IMG/VR virus record: IMGVR_UViG_3300042892_001703 | Span: 1-34,428 of that record | Reading direction: 5' to 3' (one strand) | Length of the DNA: 34,428 bases | From: a virus | In this document: positions 12,401-18,966 of the stretch, one piece after another | Layout of the letters: every line of letters starts with the position of its first letter | Numbering within the stretch: position 1 is the stretch's first letter | Notes under the pieces: model-generated | The model's input: the letters and a program-made list of their open reading frames with translations, nothing else | Databases searched by the model: none | What the model was told of the DNA's origin: nothing | Translations under genes and position numbers: made by a program

Positions 12401-14236
12401 GAAGATGGAGTAGCATGGACTACTAGAGCCAGCTTGATGCCTAGCGCAGCAGCATGGTCAGCAATGACTGCAGGCCTGTTTGACGACAGTTCTTCTGTAG
12501 GCAAGGTCAGCAAATTTGTTGCCGTGGTTGGCACTAGTGCTAATACCACTGGAGCATACAGTGATGATGGTATTACTTGGTCAGCAACTAGCATGCAGAC
12601 TTCTGCTACATGGGTTGATGTGGCTTTTGGTAAACAAAAATTTGTAGCTGTTAGCAGTGATGTAACCACAGTACGAATCAGCAATGACGGTGAAAATTGG
12701 GATCAAACTGGTACATTAACTACCACTGGATTTACAGCTATCGCTTACGGCAAAAACAGATTTGTTGCAATCAAGAGTGGTACCAACGTAACTAATTATG
12801 CTACATCGACCACAGTCACAGGCACTTGGACTGCAGGCACATTGCCTTCTAGCTCAAACTGGAACAGCATCGCTTACGGTAACAACAGATTCGTTGCTAT
12901 TTCAAGCACTAGCGGTACTATTGCTGCTTATAGTTTAGACGGTATAACTTGGACAGCCAGCACATTACCAGCTACAGCAGTTTGGACTAAAGTCACTTAC
13001 GGTCAGGGAGTATTCCTTGCAGTGAGCACAACTACAGCAGCAGCTACATCGCCAGATGGAGTGACATGGACAACCAGAACTACTTCTACGGCTGCTAGTG
13101 GTTTCTCAGCAATCACTTTTGGTAATAGAAATCGTTACGGCTTGTTTGTGGGAGTCGGTGGCAGCACAGGTGATGTAGCTACATATATCAGAACCGGCGC
13201 TACTGCTAGAGGTCGAGCCAAAGTGGCCGCTGACAAACTATTCCAGGTCAATATCACAGAACCTGGATCAGGCTACGCTACTGTGCCTACAATCACATTT
13301 ACCGATCCTAACAACACGTTTGAATCTCCTGTGACAGTAAGGAAAAACAGTGGTGTATTGGCTAATCCTAGTTTTGTAAACAGGGGCACACAGTTTGTCA
13401 CAGGCAGCGGTGAAGTAGATACCGGTGATGGTTATTCAGATCTGTTTCAACCTGGCACTTTTGTGGCCACTCGCAGACTTTTTGAACGTCCTACACCAGG
13501 TGCAAATGTGGTGTTCAGTCATTTACCTGACAGAACTTTCAAGTTAGTCAACGTGATTACATTCTTGGGCACTAACGACGGCGCCTACACAGCGTTTTTA
13601 CAGATCAGCCCGCAACTAACCATATCAGAAGCGCCACCTGACGGCACAGATGTTACTACGCGACTGAAATACAGCCAAGTTCGACTTACAGGACATGACT
13701 TCTTAGACATAGGTACAGGCAGCTTCATCGATACTAATTATCCAGGAATACCACTACAATCGGCAATTCCTGCAAATGAAACAGTAGAAAATGGTGGGGG
13801 TAGAGTGTTCTTTACAAGTACTGACCAAGACGGTAACTTCCGAGTTGGCGATTTGTTTGCCATTGAACAATCAACTGGTATTGCTACATTAAATGCAGAT
13901 GCGTTTAATATTTCAGGACTGCAAGAACTTAACCTGGGCAACGTAACACTGGGAGGTGGGTCAGCTACAATCACTGAATTTTCAACAGACCCGTTCTTTA
14001 CAGCAGATTCAGATAACATCGTACCCACACAACGAGCAATCAAAGCATATATCGCCGGACAGATTGGCGGTGGTGGTGCCAGCTTGAATGTTAACTCCGT
14101 AACAGCAGGTAGTATTTTTATCAGCTCAAACGTGATAACTACGGTAACAGCAGGACCAATCAAGATGAATGCAGTCTTTGAGTTCAGAGGCGGAGTCATA
14201 GGCATACCTATAGCATTCAATTACTTTTTAAGCTAA
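6401..14236 (+). CDS. Second giant tail-fibre/adhesin, expanded paralogue of the first
   Basis: A 2611-aa protein with the same order of parts as the 1868-aa fibre. It has seven CBM5/12-like repeats (~8-480), a DUF1565-like start (YFVATTGVD, PFKTIRYACEQV, ~529), the GVTTLGTAAVGQKIDGALHN block (~1591), a BNR-like propeller (~1985-2255; SIAYGNNRFVAISS, AYSLDGITWT) and the TGHDFLDIGTG C-terminus (~2430). It is longer mainly because the helical module (C.RDV..I.DA..YDL..GGN) occurs about four times (residues ~573, 892, 1266, 1377), and because two related ~80-aa modules are inserted, one in CBM repeat six and one in helical copy four. HGL..GD segments near 1045 and 1222 look like small beta modules. 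It is probably a receptor-recognition fibre. Start MAEFK with GGAG upstream. Confidence 0.88.
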   Translation: MAEFKLGRIRFVWKNTWTAATTYYIDDVVRYGARTYICAVGHTSSADFNTDLEYGPTKWNQMSDGQSWTGDWNVSTFYKLNDVVKYGGLLYICNDSHTSAATTSSGLEADQAKWTVYAEGFDWKTSWATSTRYKVNDLVKYGGYTYVCNLHHTSAATAASGLEADQAKWDTFNPGVEYKGTWTTAVRYKLNDVVKYGAGLWICAIQHTADAAFLTDSTAGRWTQFTEGTEFESIWDPATLYQPGDVVQYGGNQYIAKTVHTDAFVPSSVGSANWDLYTEGFKFQSAWAGGTSYEVGEVVSLGGYTYLAVQDSPSTTVTVTAVTAATDEFTIASTTGIVVGMAVRFTGTTFGNVFTSARYYVKTVAAGNITVSTTPGGTTFNITADAAGTMSATVSAEPPNTTYWSRLNAGISWQGLWSDDRDYLLGDAVRFGANAYICLLAHRSEGDDGSTVGAAGGGQANSRPDQDSTGTYWSLLSVGSETDILSVRGDLVYYGGSGPTRLPIGREGQVLTSNGIDPEWVTLGETDHTYFVATTGVDLPSPVHGRTWDKPFKTIRYACEQVERGPRNPDARYLLELNRVFIQREVTEFIQNQITNNIAPFTSAFVYDDFKCERDVGFTLDAVTYDLCHGGNIKSRGVANSLIGGLSEGETEAYPGLAIESDESVAAYNYMLTVIGNVLAQTSPTINYQTLNGDNSTATVAQYFNSDLTTEADALATVTASVTLITNAITARAAAVTAPEIAAAIASVPARYSPSNLIRISTGQYRETLPIIVPEQTCVIGDELRSTNAGPAGSLTNRSDAGYSVGALTRLQTVVDEIVRGANVTESSGNTEIQSVAFPYASTDEAADAAQLVRVMQHQIDFKISSTFMVSSADPTGYNSTFLSGFGDARTLLRENKEFIKEEITAFLTVNFPAVKYSRTKCKRDVAFIVDAMTYDLTYGGTWATLVAGTAYFDGDNSTQLQIDSSEITATVAAYARLKDIVQDIISNTGVFKSTGNTATQWTDLTNLSGGSAASVTVGALVDIITNIIQGDSTEATTPQITVTTISGTDTLTSNSHGLSVGDAIIPRETGNGLTNGVKYWVVGTVNTNTFQLAATYGGSVLATFTNGAGISIPVEVIDYPTATNAVTSTTALIAAAVTLDAAQETIVQNVVDDLNAVAWHTDFVVDETSLTSTDFRIYVGKHTLAHTYVSGGIVTKSNGTELAVSNFVYNNSTGYAVVTTATHGLAAGDIVNITSITVSCLSSGGTAFNAIFPSAYKTDGVTPKIRYLQTKCIRDTRLILEAVMFDFMFNSNFKTREAAYSYLRASAADVFVGNQKTITRDALTNAKTEALANVGGDATAQARIETLMTMVDDIVYGATNEGSRCATGNRMVDYAVLQLERNRDYIVAEIDAYIDSTYTTAVTAATAATDLFTCTSTAWMTRNAAIRFTGTVFGGVNTTTTYYVQNVVSSTTFKIATTRDSNTAFDIASDGSGSMTVSLFYSSTACLRDVNAYIDALKYDLKYPGNYKSRYAARYYANSVMGSLEEDMYYLRDATGVRDQTLQGLTGDLLAENEYGTSRVSAGAYASLDPGWGPEDYRTWIITRSPYVQGVTTLGTAAVGQKIDGALHNGGNDSIVSNDFTQVISDGIGAWITNNGRAELVSVFSYYAHIAYLAENGGRIRATNGNNSYGDFGSVAEGFDATETAGTGVVDNRLQFEAVIDRVITDGSALLQIEFQNAGIDYTEVSYTLTGGGSGQVVENDEFRDDAVFEVRMLDLVDDSTNAPEAEGNLGGFGYITNSNTAQGGTSTSVTIAATDGESSTAYIGMKIVLTGGAGVGQFGIINTYNSGTKVAGLLKESDGTAGFDHLVAGTAITSPDASTTYIIEPRVTFSAPGYASTAVTLPTSGTWTAAKYGETTSVYTTVTGTYAGSGTGATFTVIRNGWKYIPSIQGAGTGYTRLETITILGTSLGGTTTANDLVITITAVNSTTGAILEFDHSGYGIGGRYVALRSGSTVGATSEDGVAWTTRASLMPSAAAWSAMTAGLFDDSSSVGKVSKFVAVVGTSANTTGAYSDDGITWSATSMQTSATWVDVAFGKQKFVAVSSDVTTVRISNDGENWDQTGTLTTTGFTAIAYGKNRFVAIKSGTNVTNYATSTTVTGTWTAGTLPSSSNWNSIAYGNNRFVAISSTSGTIAAYSLDGITWTASTLPATAVWTKVTYGQGVFLAVSTTTAAATSPDGVTWTTRTTSTAASGFSAITFGNRNRYGLFVGVGGSTGDVATYIRTGATARGRAKVAADKLFQVNITEPGSGYATVPTITFTDPNNTFESPVTVRKNSGVLANPSFVNRGTQFVTGSGEVDTGDGYSDLFQPGTFVATRRLFERPTPGANVVFSHLPDRTFKLVNVITFLGTNDGAYTAFLQISPQLTISEAPPDGTDVTTRLKYSQVRLTGHDFLDIGTGSFIDTNYPGIPLQSAIPANETVENGGGRVFFTSTDQDGNFRVGDLFAIEQSTGIATLNADAFNISGLQELNLGNVTLGGGSATITEFSTDPFFTADSDNIVPTQRAIKAYIAGQIGGGGASLNVNSVTAGSIFISSNVITTVTAGPIKMNAVFEFRGGVIGIPIAFNYFLS
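6422..7840 (+). repeat. Seven CBM5/12-like coding repeats (second giant fibre)
   Basis: Protein-level repeats of the W...[ST].Y..ND[VL]VKYGG..Y.C..HTS type. Repeats two and three are the most alike and share HTSAAT and GLEADQAKW, which points to recent internal duplication. Repeat six is split by an ~80-residue insert (bases about 7341-7590). Confidence 0.75.
7341..7590 (+). repeat. Inserted beta module, copy A (inside CBM-like repeat six)
   Basis: This is an in-frame segment of about 80 residues with TAVTAATDEFT, AVRFTGTTFG, YYVKTV and a closing D..GTM. It interrupts an otherwise ordinary CBM-like repeat between YLAVQDSP and the closing TTYWSRL. A related segment lies at about 10600-10845. 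Confidence 0.65.
10600..10845 (+). repeat. Inserted beta module, copy B (inside helical module four)
   Basis: An in-frame segment with TAATAATDLFT, AIRFTGTVFG, YYVQNV and D.SGSM, clearly related to copy A. It splits the helical module between AYIDSTY and FYSSTACLRDV. The equivalent point in the first giant fibre has no such insert. Confidence 0.65.
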
Positions 14237-14243
14237 ATAAATA
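14236..14243 (+). promoter_or_regulatory. T4-like late promoter box AATAAATA
   Basis: AATAAATA differs from the T4 late consensus TATAAATA by one base and overlaps CTAAATA at 14233-14239. It begins two bases before the end of the giant fibre gene (the stop codon ends at 14236), and a GGAG ribosome site follows at 14247-14250 before the ATG at 14259. The spacing is right for a late transcript with a short leader. Confidence 0.6.
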
Positions 14244-14258
14244 CATGGAGAATACATT

Positions 14259-14579
14259 ATGGCAACAGGAAGATTAGGAATAGCAGATCTAGCAGCGGCA
14301 ACGAATACTACGCTGTATACAGTACCCGCAAGCACATTTTCAGTAGTAACTGTCAATATAGTAAACAGAGGTGCTTCGGCAGCTACCGTTAGAGTAGCAG
14401 TATCGTCATCAGCCACACCAGCAGATTCGGAATATATTGAATTTGACACTAGTCTGTCAGCTAAAGGTGTGCTAGAGCGCACAGGTATTGTACTAGATGC
14501 CGGAAAACTATTAGTTGTTCGCTCAAGTGCTATAGGTGTAAATGCTGTAGTCTACGGTATTGAAACTGCAACAGCTTAA
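14259..14579 (+). CDS. Small beta-sandwich probable virion protein
   Basis: A 106-aa protein rich in Ala, Ser, Thr and Val, with strand-like segments TLYTVPA, VVTVNIVNRG, ATVRVAVSS and LLVVRSS. It has no Cys, signal peptide or membrane helix. Small proteins with this look occur in tail-fibre clusters of T4-like marine phages, and it resembles the 110-aa protein at 35-367. It has its own late promoter box and GGAG ribosome site, so it is probably made in quantity late in infection. The exact role is unknown. A fibre-tip or trimer-associated subunit is inferred. Confidence 0.75.
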   Translation: MATGRLGIADLAAATNTTLYTVPASTFSVVTVNIVNRGASAATVRVAVSSSATPADSEYIEFDTSLSAKGVLERTGIVLDAGKLLVVRSSAIGVNAVVYGIETATA

Positions 14580-14594
14580 TAAAAGGATAAGATC

Positions 14595-15470
14595 ATGGCA
14601 AGAAGAATCAATAGCGGACTTGTGGGTAGCCCTGCACTAGTAGGATCTATTCAAATTTCGCCCGAACAAGCCTTGACCACCGCGGCGGATCAGAATATCA
14701 CTCTTAGTCCGGGCGGAACTGGACAAGTTGTTGCTACCGCAAACATTCAGTTAAATGCACAAAATGATTTGCGATTCGCAGATAGTGATTCGTCAAATTA
14801 CGTTGGATTTCAAGCCCCTGCAACAATATCAGCTAATTTAGTATGGACACTGCCTGCCGCTGACGGCACAGCCAATCAACTTCTTTCAACCAACGGCTCT
14901 GGAACATTAAGTTTTGCATCGGCTGGTATTTCACTCAGTGATCAAACAACATCGGCAACCCTACACTATCCTTTGCTCACCTCAGCTACATCGGGCAATA
15001 TAACTGCCGTGAATGTGTCGTCTACCAAAATGACATATCAACCAAGCACTGGTAAGTTGAATTTATTAGGTGCTCAGACCAGCAGCAGCAACTCTACCGG
15101 AACACTAACAGTCACTGGCGGCGTTGGCGTAACTGGTGCCATGTATGTAGGCGGAGAAATTGTTGCATATGCAGCTTCGGATATTAAACTGAAAGAGAAT
15201 ATTTCAAAGATTGATAATAGCCTAGAAAAATTACTAAAAATATCAGGCTATCAGTATCACTGGAATAAAATTGCGCAAGAAATGTATCCAGAACGTACCA
15301 TGCTGGACGTAGGAGTTCTTGCTCAAGAAGTAAAAGAAATAATACCATCAGCTGTGGTTGAAAGAGAAGATGGATATCTTGCTGTAAAGTATGAAAAATT
15401 AATTCCTTTGCTGATAGAAGCTGTCAAGGCTCTAAAAGCAGAAATTGAAGATATGAAAAGAGAGAATTAA
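14595..15470 (+). CDS. Tail fibre/spike with C-terminal S74 intramolecular chaperone
   Basis: A 291-aa protein preceded by AAGGA. Residues 1-190 are a repetitive beta-rich fibre region (TLSPGGTGQVVATANIQLNA, GTLTVTGGVGVTGAMYVGGE). Residues 195-291 match the Peptidase S74 intramolecular chaperone, with SDIKLKENI, then GVLAQEV, then YEKLIPLLIEAVKALK and a helical end. In characterised members this domain trimerises the fibre and cuts itself off just before the Ser of S-D-x-x-L-K, using a Ser-Lys pair. Here those residues would be Ser195 and Lys200, leaving a mature fibre of about 194 residues and a released chaperone of about 97. It sits between other fibre genes, as expected. Confidence 0.88.
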   Translation: MARRINSGLVGSPALVGSIQISPEQALTTAADQNITLSPGGTGQVVATANIQLNAQNDLRFADSDSSNYVGFQAPATISANLVWTLPAADGTANQLLSTNGSGTLSFASAGISLSDQTTSATLHYPLLTSATSGNITAVNVSSTKMTYQPSTGKLNLLGAQTSSSNSTGTLTVTGGVGVTGAMYVGGEIVAYAASDIKLKENISKIDNSLEKLLKISGYQYHWNKIAQEMYPERTMLDVGVLAQEVKEIIPSAVVEREDGYLAVKYEKLIPLLIEAVKALKAEIEDMKREN

Positions 15471-15472
15471 AA

Positions 15473-16300
15473 ATGCCAGTACAATTATCAAATTGCGGTA
15501 TAATTTTTTCCAACGGTCAGCACAAGTGCAGGATCGAAGAACAAAGAGAACAGTATATCTGGAATCTCAACAATTGGAGCCCACAAAATGGTGGCCAGTG
15601 TTGTGCGTGGACAGTACCCACAGGGACTACTACAATCAAGTTTGAAATACTGTCAGGTGGCGGCCCAGGTGGCTCGTCAGGTGGTGACTATGATCACGGC
15701 ATCGGTGGCCAAGGCGGCAATTACGGCGTAAGAACATTGCAAAAATCAGTGAATGGATTTACAGATGGCTCTGTATATACTGTATGCGCTGCTGGCTCAT
15801 CGGATTGTAGCTGCTGCTGTTCATGTAATCAAAATTGTCGACATGGATGCACCAGCTTTGTCAATGGCACTGGTCTCAGCAATTTCTGTGCCATCGGCGG
15901 CATGGGTGGCTTTACTATGTGGGATATGACCTCCAGCTGCTATAACTGCCACATTGGTAATGTTCAGTGTAACGTGGGTAACTACAATGCCGGTTGGGGC
16001 AATAATGCTTGTGATACACCAGTATACGGGTCTGATATGTGTTTTAGAGGCACAGCTGGATCATACAATTCTTCATATGACTGTTGTGCAGATAACTTTT
16101 CTGTTGCAGGCTCACCTTCCGGACCAATTAGCACAAATCATGGAGTTGGCGGCAAACATCGCTGCGTGGGCAATTTGGCCTGTTGTTCAGCACACGCAAC
16201 CTGGCCAGGTGGTGGCGGCGCAGGCCACGCAACCGACTCATCGAGTGCCTGCTGGGGCAGCTTTGGCGCCGGTGGTCTTGTTAGAATAACATATAGTTAA
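15473..16300 (+). CDS. Cysteine- and glycine-rich probable tail adhesin, copy 1
   Basis: A 275-aa protein with 24 Cys, including the cluster CSCCCSCNQNCRHGC at residues 112-126 and pairs at 43-44, 204-205 and 237-238. A glycine-rich stretch GGGPGGSSGG begins at residue 62, and further Gly-rich loops lie near the C-terminus (PGGGGAGHA, GSFGAGGLVRITYS). There is no signal peptide or membrane helix. Proteins of this type occur beside fibre genes in T4-like marine phages. The Gly-rich loops recall receptor-binding adhesins of the gp38 kind, but I cannot show homology. The Cys could form disulfides in the particle or bind metal. It begins two bases after the S74 fibre gene and is tandemly duplicated. 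Confidence 0.8.
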   Translation: MPVQLSNCGIIFSNGQHKCRIEEQREQYIWNLNNWSPQNGGQCCAWTVPTGTTTIKFEILSGGGPGGSSGGDYDHGIGGQGGNYGVRTLQKSVNGFTDGSVYTVCAAGSSDCSCCCSCNQNCRHGCTSFVNGTGLSNFCAIGGMGGFTMWDMTSSCYNCHIGNVQCNVGNYNAGWGNNACDTPVYGSDMCFRGTAGSYNSSYDCCADNFSVAGSPSGPISTNHGVGGKHRCVGNLACCSAHATWPGGGGAGHATDSSSACWGSFGAGGLVRITYS

Positions 16301-16310
16301 GGAGAAATAA

Positions 16311-17138
16311 ATGCCAACGTGTTTATCAAGTGCAGGAATAATTTACGCTAACGCTCAACATCAATGTAAAATTGCAGAACAGTATGAAATCTATGTTTGG
16401 AATACCAACAACTGGACACCACTAAATGGTGGTCGCTGTTGTGCTTTTGTAGTACCTAATGGAACCACGTCGATCAAGTTTGAAATACTGTCAGGTGGCG
16501 GCCCAGGTGGCTCATCAGGTGGTGACCATGATCACGGAGTTGGTGGCCAAGGCGGCAATTACGGCGTAAGAACCCTGCAAAAATCAGTAAATGGATTTGC
16601 AGATGGCGCAACATATACTGTATGTGCCGCTGGCTCATCGGAATGTAGCTGCTGCTGTTCATGTAATCAAAATTGTCGACATGGATGCACCAGTTTTGTC
16701 AATGGCACTGGTCTCAGCAATTTCTGTGCCATCGGCGGCATGGGCGGGTCAACTTCTTGGGACATGATCTCAAACTGCTATAACTGCCACATTGGAAATA
16801 CTCAATGCGATCTAGGCAACTACAATGCCGGTTGGGTCAATCACGCCTGTAATACGCCAGTATACGGGTCCGACATGTGTTTTAGAGGCACAACTGGATC
16901 ATACAATCACCAATACAACTGTTGTGCTGATGCGTTCGCAGTAGCAGGAGGCCCAAGCGGCCCGTGGGCTGCACCTCATGGAATTGGCGGCAAACATCGC
17001 TGCGTGGGCAATTTGGCCTGCTGTTCAGCACACGCAGCTTTCCCAGGCGGTGGCGGCTCAGGCCACGCAATCGACTCATCGAGTGCCTGCTGGGGCAGTT
17101 TTGGCGCTGGCGGCCTTGTTAGAATAACGTACAGTTAA
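16311..17138 (+). CDS. Cysteine- and glycine-rich probable tail adhesin, copy 2
   Basis: A 275-aa tandem paralogue of the preceding gene with a strong AAGGAG ribosome site. All Cys positions are kept except the first, which moves from residue 8 to residue 4. The central block around residues 112-140 is nearly unchanged. Differences gather in the first 50 residues and in residues 145-225 (for example SYDCCADNFS becomes QYNCCADAFA). This pattern fits a conserved cross-linked core with variable exposed loops, as expected if both copies bind ligands. The likely role is the same as copy 1, possibly with a different receptor or as one partner of a hetero-oligomer. Confidence 0.8.
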   Translation: MPTCLSSAGIIYANAQHQCKIAEQYEIYVWNTNNWTPLNGGRCCAFVVPNGTTSIKFEILSGGGPGGSSGGDHDHGVGGQGGNYGVRTLQKSVNGFADGATYTVCAAGSSECSCCCSCNQNCRHGCTSFVNGTGLSNFCAIGGMGGSTSWDMISNCYNCHIGNTQCDLGNYNAGWVNHACNTPVYGSDMCFRGTTGSYNHQYNCCADAFAVAGGPSGPWAAPHGIGGKHRCVGNLACCSAHAAFPGGGGSGHAIDSSSACWGSFGAGGLVRITYS

Positions 17139-17148
17139 GGAGAAATAA

Positions 17149-17865
17149 ATGGCAAAGATAACCAAAATGCTAACATACAGTATACCAGATCACTTATTTT
17201 CGTTGGAAAATACGTTGGGTAAAACCAGTACACAGTTATACGAAGGCCCAGAAGAAATAGTCATGTGGCTTGATAAAGAAACTGGCTATTTAATGCAGGC
17301 GTTTGCACCAGAAGACGAACCTGATCGTCCGCTTCCATTAGATCTCAAAAGAGAAATATTAAAAGCAGACACCGACATAAACTGCTGCAAAATTGGATTG
17401 ATCTACGGCGGATTAGAAGACCCAAAGATCTACGAAGTTTCGGTTGGTCCAGTCGATCAACCAAACGCCACAGTTGTAGATCCTTCAGATATTAGAATAG
17501 TTTATGATAAACAATCTGTAACTGACGATTACACAGCACCGCTTAAATTCTTTGAGAACAAAAGAATTAGAGATGATGCGTTTATTAGACGTGAGAGAGA
17601 TACAAGACTAGCTGCAAGTGATGGCAAAATTGCTCCAGATATGCCAGAAGCTCTAAAACAACAATGGCTGGATTATAGACAAAAACTTAGAGACCTTCCT
17701 GCAGATTGGGCAGATGTTCCTAAATATCTTGTAAGATTTCCGCGTAGTCCTGAAGACGGACCCAACATGGAATTTGAAAATGAGCATGTTAAGGTTATTA
17801 GAATCGCAGACAGAGATGCCTCCGATGCCGATGCTTTACAAAATCTACCCCCAGGCGTTTACTAA
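17149..17865 (+). CDS. Tail assembly chaperone-like protein
   Basis: A 238-aa protein. Residues ~146-198 match the Phage_tail_APC pattern, with RRERDTRLAASD, then PDMPEALKQQWLDYRQKLRDLP, then P..LVRFP. The YRQ.LRDLP core is characteristic. This domain is found in small chaperones that help tail fibres fold or attach. The first 140 residues are not recognised and hold a beta-rich segment (IGLIYGGLEDPKIYEVSVG). The gene ends the fibre block and shares the AAGGAGAAATAA leader created by the duplication upstream. A stem-loop follows its stop. I expect it to serve one of the neighbouring fibres or Cys-rich proteins. Confidence 0.7.
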   Translation: MAKITKMLTYSIPDHLFSLENTLGKTSTQLYEGPEEIVMWLDKETGYLMQAFAPEDEPDRPLPLDLKREILKADTDINCCKIGLIYGGLEDPKIYEVSVGPVDQPNATVVDPSDIRIVYDKQSVTDDYTAPLKFFENKRIRDDAFIRRERDTRLAASDGKIAPDMPEALKQQWLDYRQKLRDLPADWADVPKYLVRFPRSPEDGPNMEFENEHVKVIRIADRDASDADALQNLPPGVY

Positions 17866-17873
17866 TTTCCAAT

Positions 17874-17901
17874 AGTATTGTGCTGGTAACAGCACAATAC
17901 T
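17874..17901 (+). terminator. Perfect 12-bp stem-loop with GTAA loop
   Basis: AGTATTGTGCTG (17874-17885) pairs fully with CAGCACAATACT (17890-17901) around a GTAA loop, which is a GNRA-type tetraloop in RNA. It lies nine bases after the chaperone stop and before a late promoter, the natural place for a boundary. No T-run follows on either strand, so it may be a weak terminator, an RNA 3'-end stabiliser or a processing site and not a classical intrinsic terminator. Confidence 0.55.
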
Positions 17902-17941
17902 CAACGCTCGCTCACATTATTCTTAGAGGCCTAGCCCTCAA

Positions 17942-17949
17942 AATAAATA
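17942..17949 (+). promoter_or_regulatory. T4-like late promoter box AATAAATA opening the accessory island
   Basis: AATAAATA lies 30 bases before the ATG at 17980 and 40 bases after the stem-loop. It matches seven of eight bases of the T4 late consensus. A modest AAGG ribosome site follows at 17965-17968. It would start a late transcript covering the glycosylation/oxygenase island. Confidence 0.6.
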
Positions 17950-17979
17950 TCGTACTAGATAGCAAAGGTTACGATATCA

Positions 17980-18966
17980 ATGAAAAAAGCATTTTTTATA
18001 AATGGCGGCGCAGGTCGAGTACTATGCGCCATTCCCGCACTAGAGTACTATGTTAAAAACACTGATCCAACAGCAGTCATTGTTGTTGAAGGTTGGATTG
18101 ATCTATATTTAACCAGCAAAACATTAGCAAATAATGTGCATCATGCTACAAACCCAGATCTTTTTGAAAAATTAAAAGATAGAGAAATCATAACTCCCGA
18201 ACCGTATAAACTAAACGCATACTTTACTCAAAGATGCAATCTTGTGCAGGCGTTTGACATGTTGATCAACTACGATGTTCCGCCTGAACTTATCCCAGAA
18301 ACCAAAGAATATGATATTTTTATTGGCAAAAAGGATATTGCACAAGCAAACGAACTAGTCAATGAAGCTAGAAATCATTTTAAAAAGCAACAAGTAGTAA
18401 TCTTCCAACCATTTGGAAAAACAGCTGGATTACAGGGCAACACCATCATTGACGAAAGTGGTAGATCATTCGAAGTTGATGATATTATAAAAATACTTGA
18501 AGAACTGAATAAAAATTACGCTGTTATAATGATGAGCGAGTTAAAAATTCCTGGAAACAAAGCATTAGGGGTAATGGTACCGGAAAGCGTTAGTCTTTTA
18601 CAATGGACTGCAATTATCAATGCTGCTGATTATTTCTTGGGCTGCGACTCAGTGGGACAGCATATTGCACATGCCTTAAAGAAACCGGGCACAGTGGTTA
18701 TAGGCGGTACATTCCCTGAAAACATTTCGTATCCTAGTAGCAGTACACTTACTATAATCGATAACGGCAAAGACGAAAGAAAGTATTCTCCAATAAGAGT
18801 TGCGATAGACATTAGGATTGATAGACACAATGAAAATCTAATGGTGCTCAATGACGAAACTATTAAGACAATTACCAACGGGATTAAAACTACATTGAGT
18901 AAAACTGCCAAGGCATATGCTGAACCCAAACAAGCTGCTGGGTGTGCTGCACCCGGCTGTGCTTAA
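17980..18966 (+). CDS. GT9/heptosyltransferase-like glycosyltransferase
   Basis: A 328-aa protein with a GT-B-type layout. The N-terminal loop FINGGAGRVLCAIPALEYY (residues 6-24) corresponds to the GD.....P.l motif of ADP-heptose:LPS heptosyltransferases. The C-terminal donor-site block DYFLGCDSVGQHIAHALKKP (Asp223, Ser224, His228) followed by GGTFPEN is the family's signature. These enzymes transfer heptose from ADP-heptose to LPS. A related group (TibC/AAH) heptosylates protein adhesins. Genes for three ADP-heptose enzymes lie downstream in the same cluster, which supports heptose as donor. The protein ends in GCAAPGCA with two Cys (322, 327) of unknown role. The acceptor is unknown. Confidence 0.72.
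   Translation: MKKAFFINGGAGRVLCAIPALEYYVKNTDPTAVIVVEGWIDLYLTSKTLANNVHHATNPDLFEKLKDREIITPEPYKLNAYFTQRCNLVQAFDMLINYDVPPELIPETKEYDIFIGKKDIAQANELVNEARNHFKKQQVVIFQPFGKTAGLQGNTIIDESGRSFEVDDIIKILEELNKNYAVIMMSELKIPGNKALGVMVPESVSLLQWTAIINAADYFLGCDSVGQHIAHALKKPGTVVIGGTFPENISYPSSSTLTIIDNGKDERKYSPIRVAIDIRIDRHNENLMVLNDETIKTITNGIKTTLSKTAKAYAEPKQAAGCAAPGCA

Larger units (their letters stand above)
15473..17148 (+). repeat. 838-bp tandem gene duplication
   Basis: The two Cys-rich genes and the ten bases after each form two 838-base units (15473-16310 and 16311-17148) with no coding length difference. The joint sequence GTTAAGGAGAAATAAATG is the same after both units. By hand I count 53 amino-acid differences in 275, about 81% identity, with long DNA blocks almost unchanged in the middle. 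Confidence 0.85.

Noticed and set aside
13738-14220. 160-codon open frame on the minus strand inside the second giant fibre
   Set aside because: It lies wholly antisense to a well-supported gene. Its Val/Ala/Pro-rich translation is the expected shadow of Thr/Gly/Asn-rich repeat codons, and there is no ribosome site. Similar minus-strand frames under the other fibre genes were dropped for the same reason.
15800-15860. Possible zinc-finger or ferredoxin motif in the Cys block
   Set aside because: The spacing C-x-CCC-x-C-x3-C-x3-C does not fit a zinc finger or a 2Fe-2S or 4Fe-4S ferredoxin pattern that I can name, so no specific cofactor is claimed.
15954-16289. 111-codon plus-strand frame inside Cys-rich gene copy 1
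   Set aside because: It is out of frame within a conserved duplicated gene. The second copy does not keep an equivalent frame of that length, so it is not under selection.
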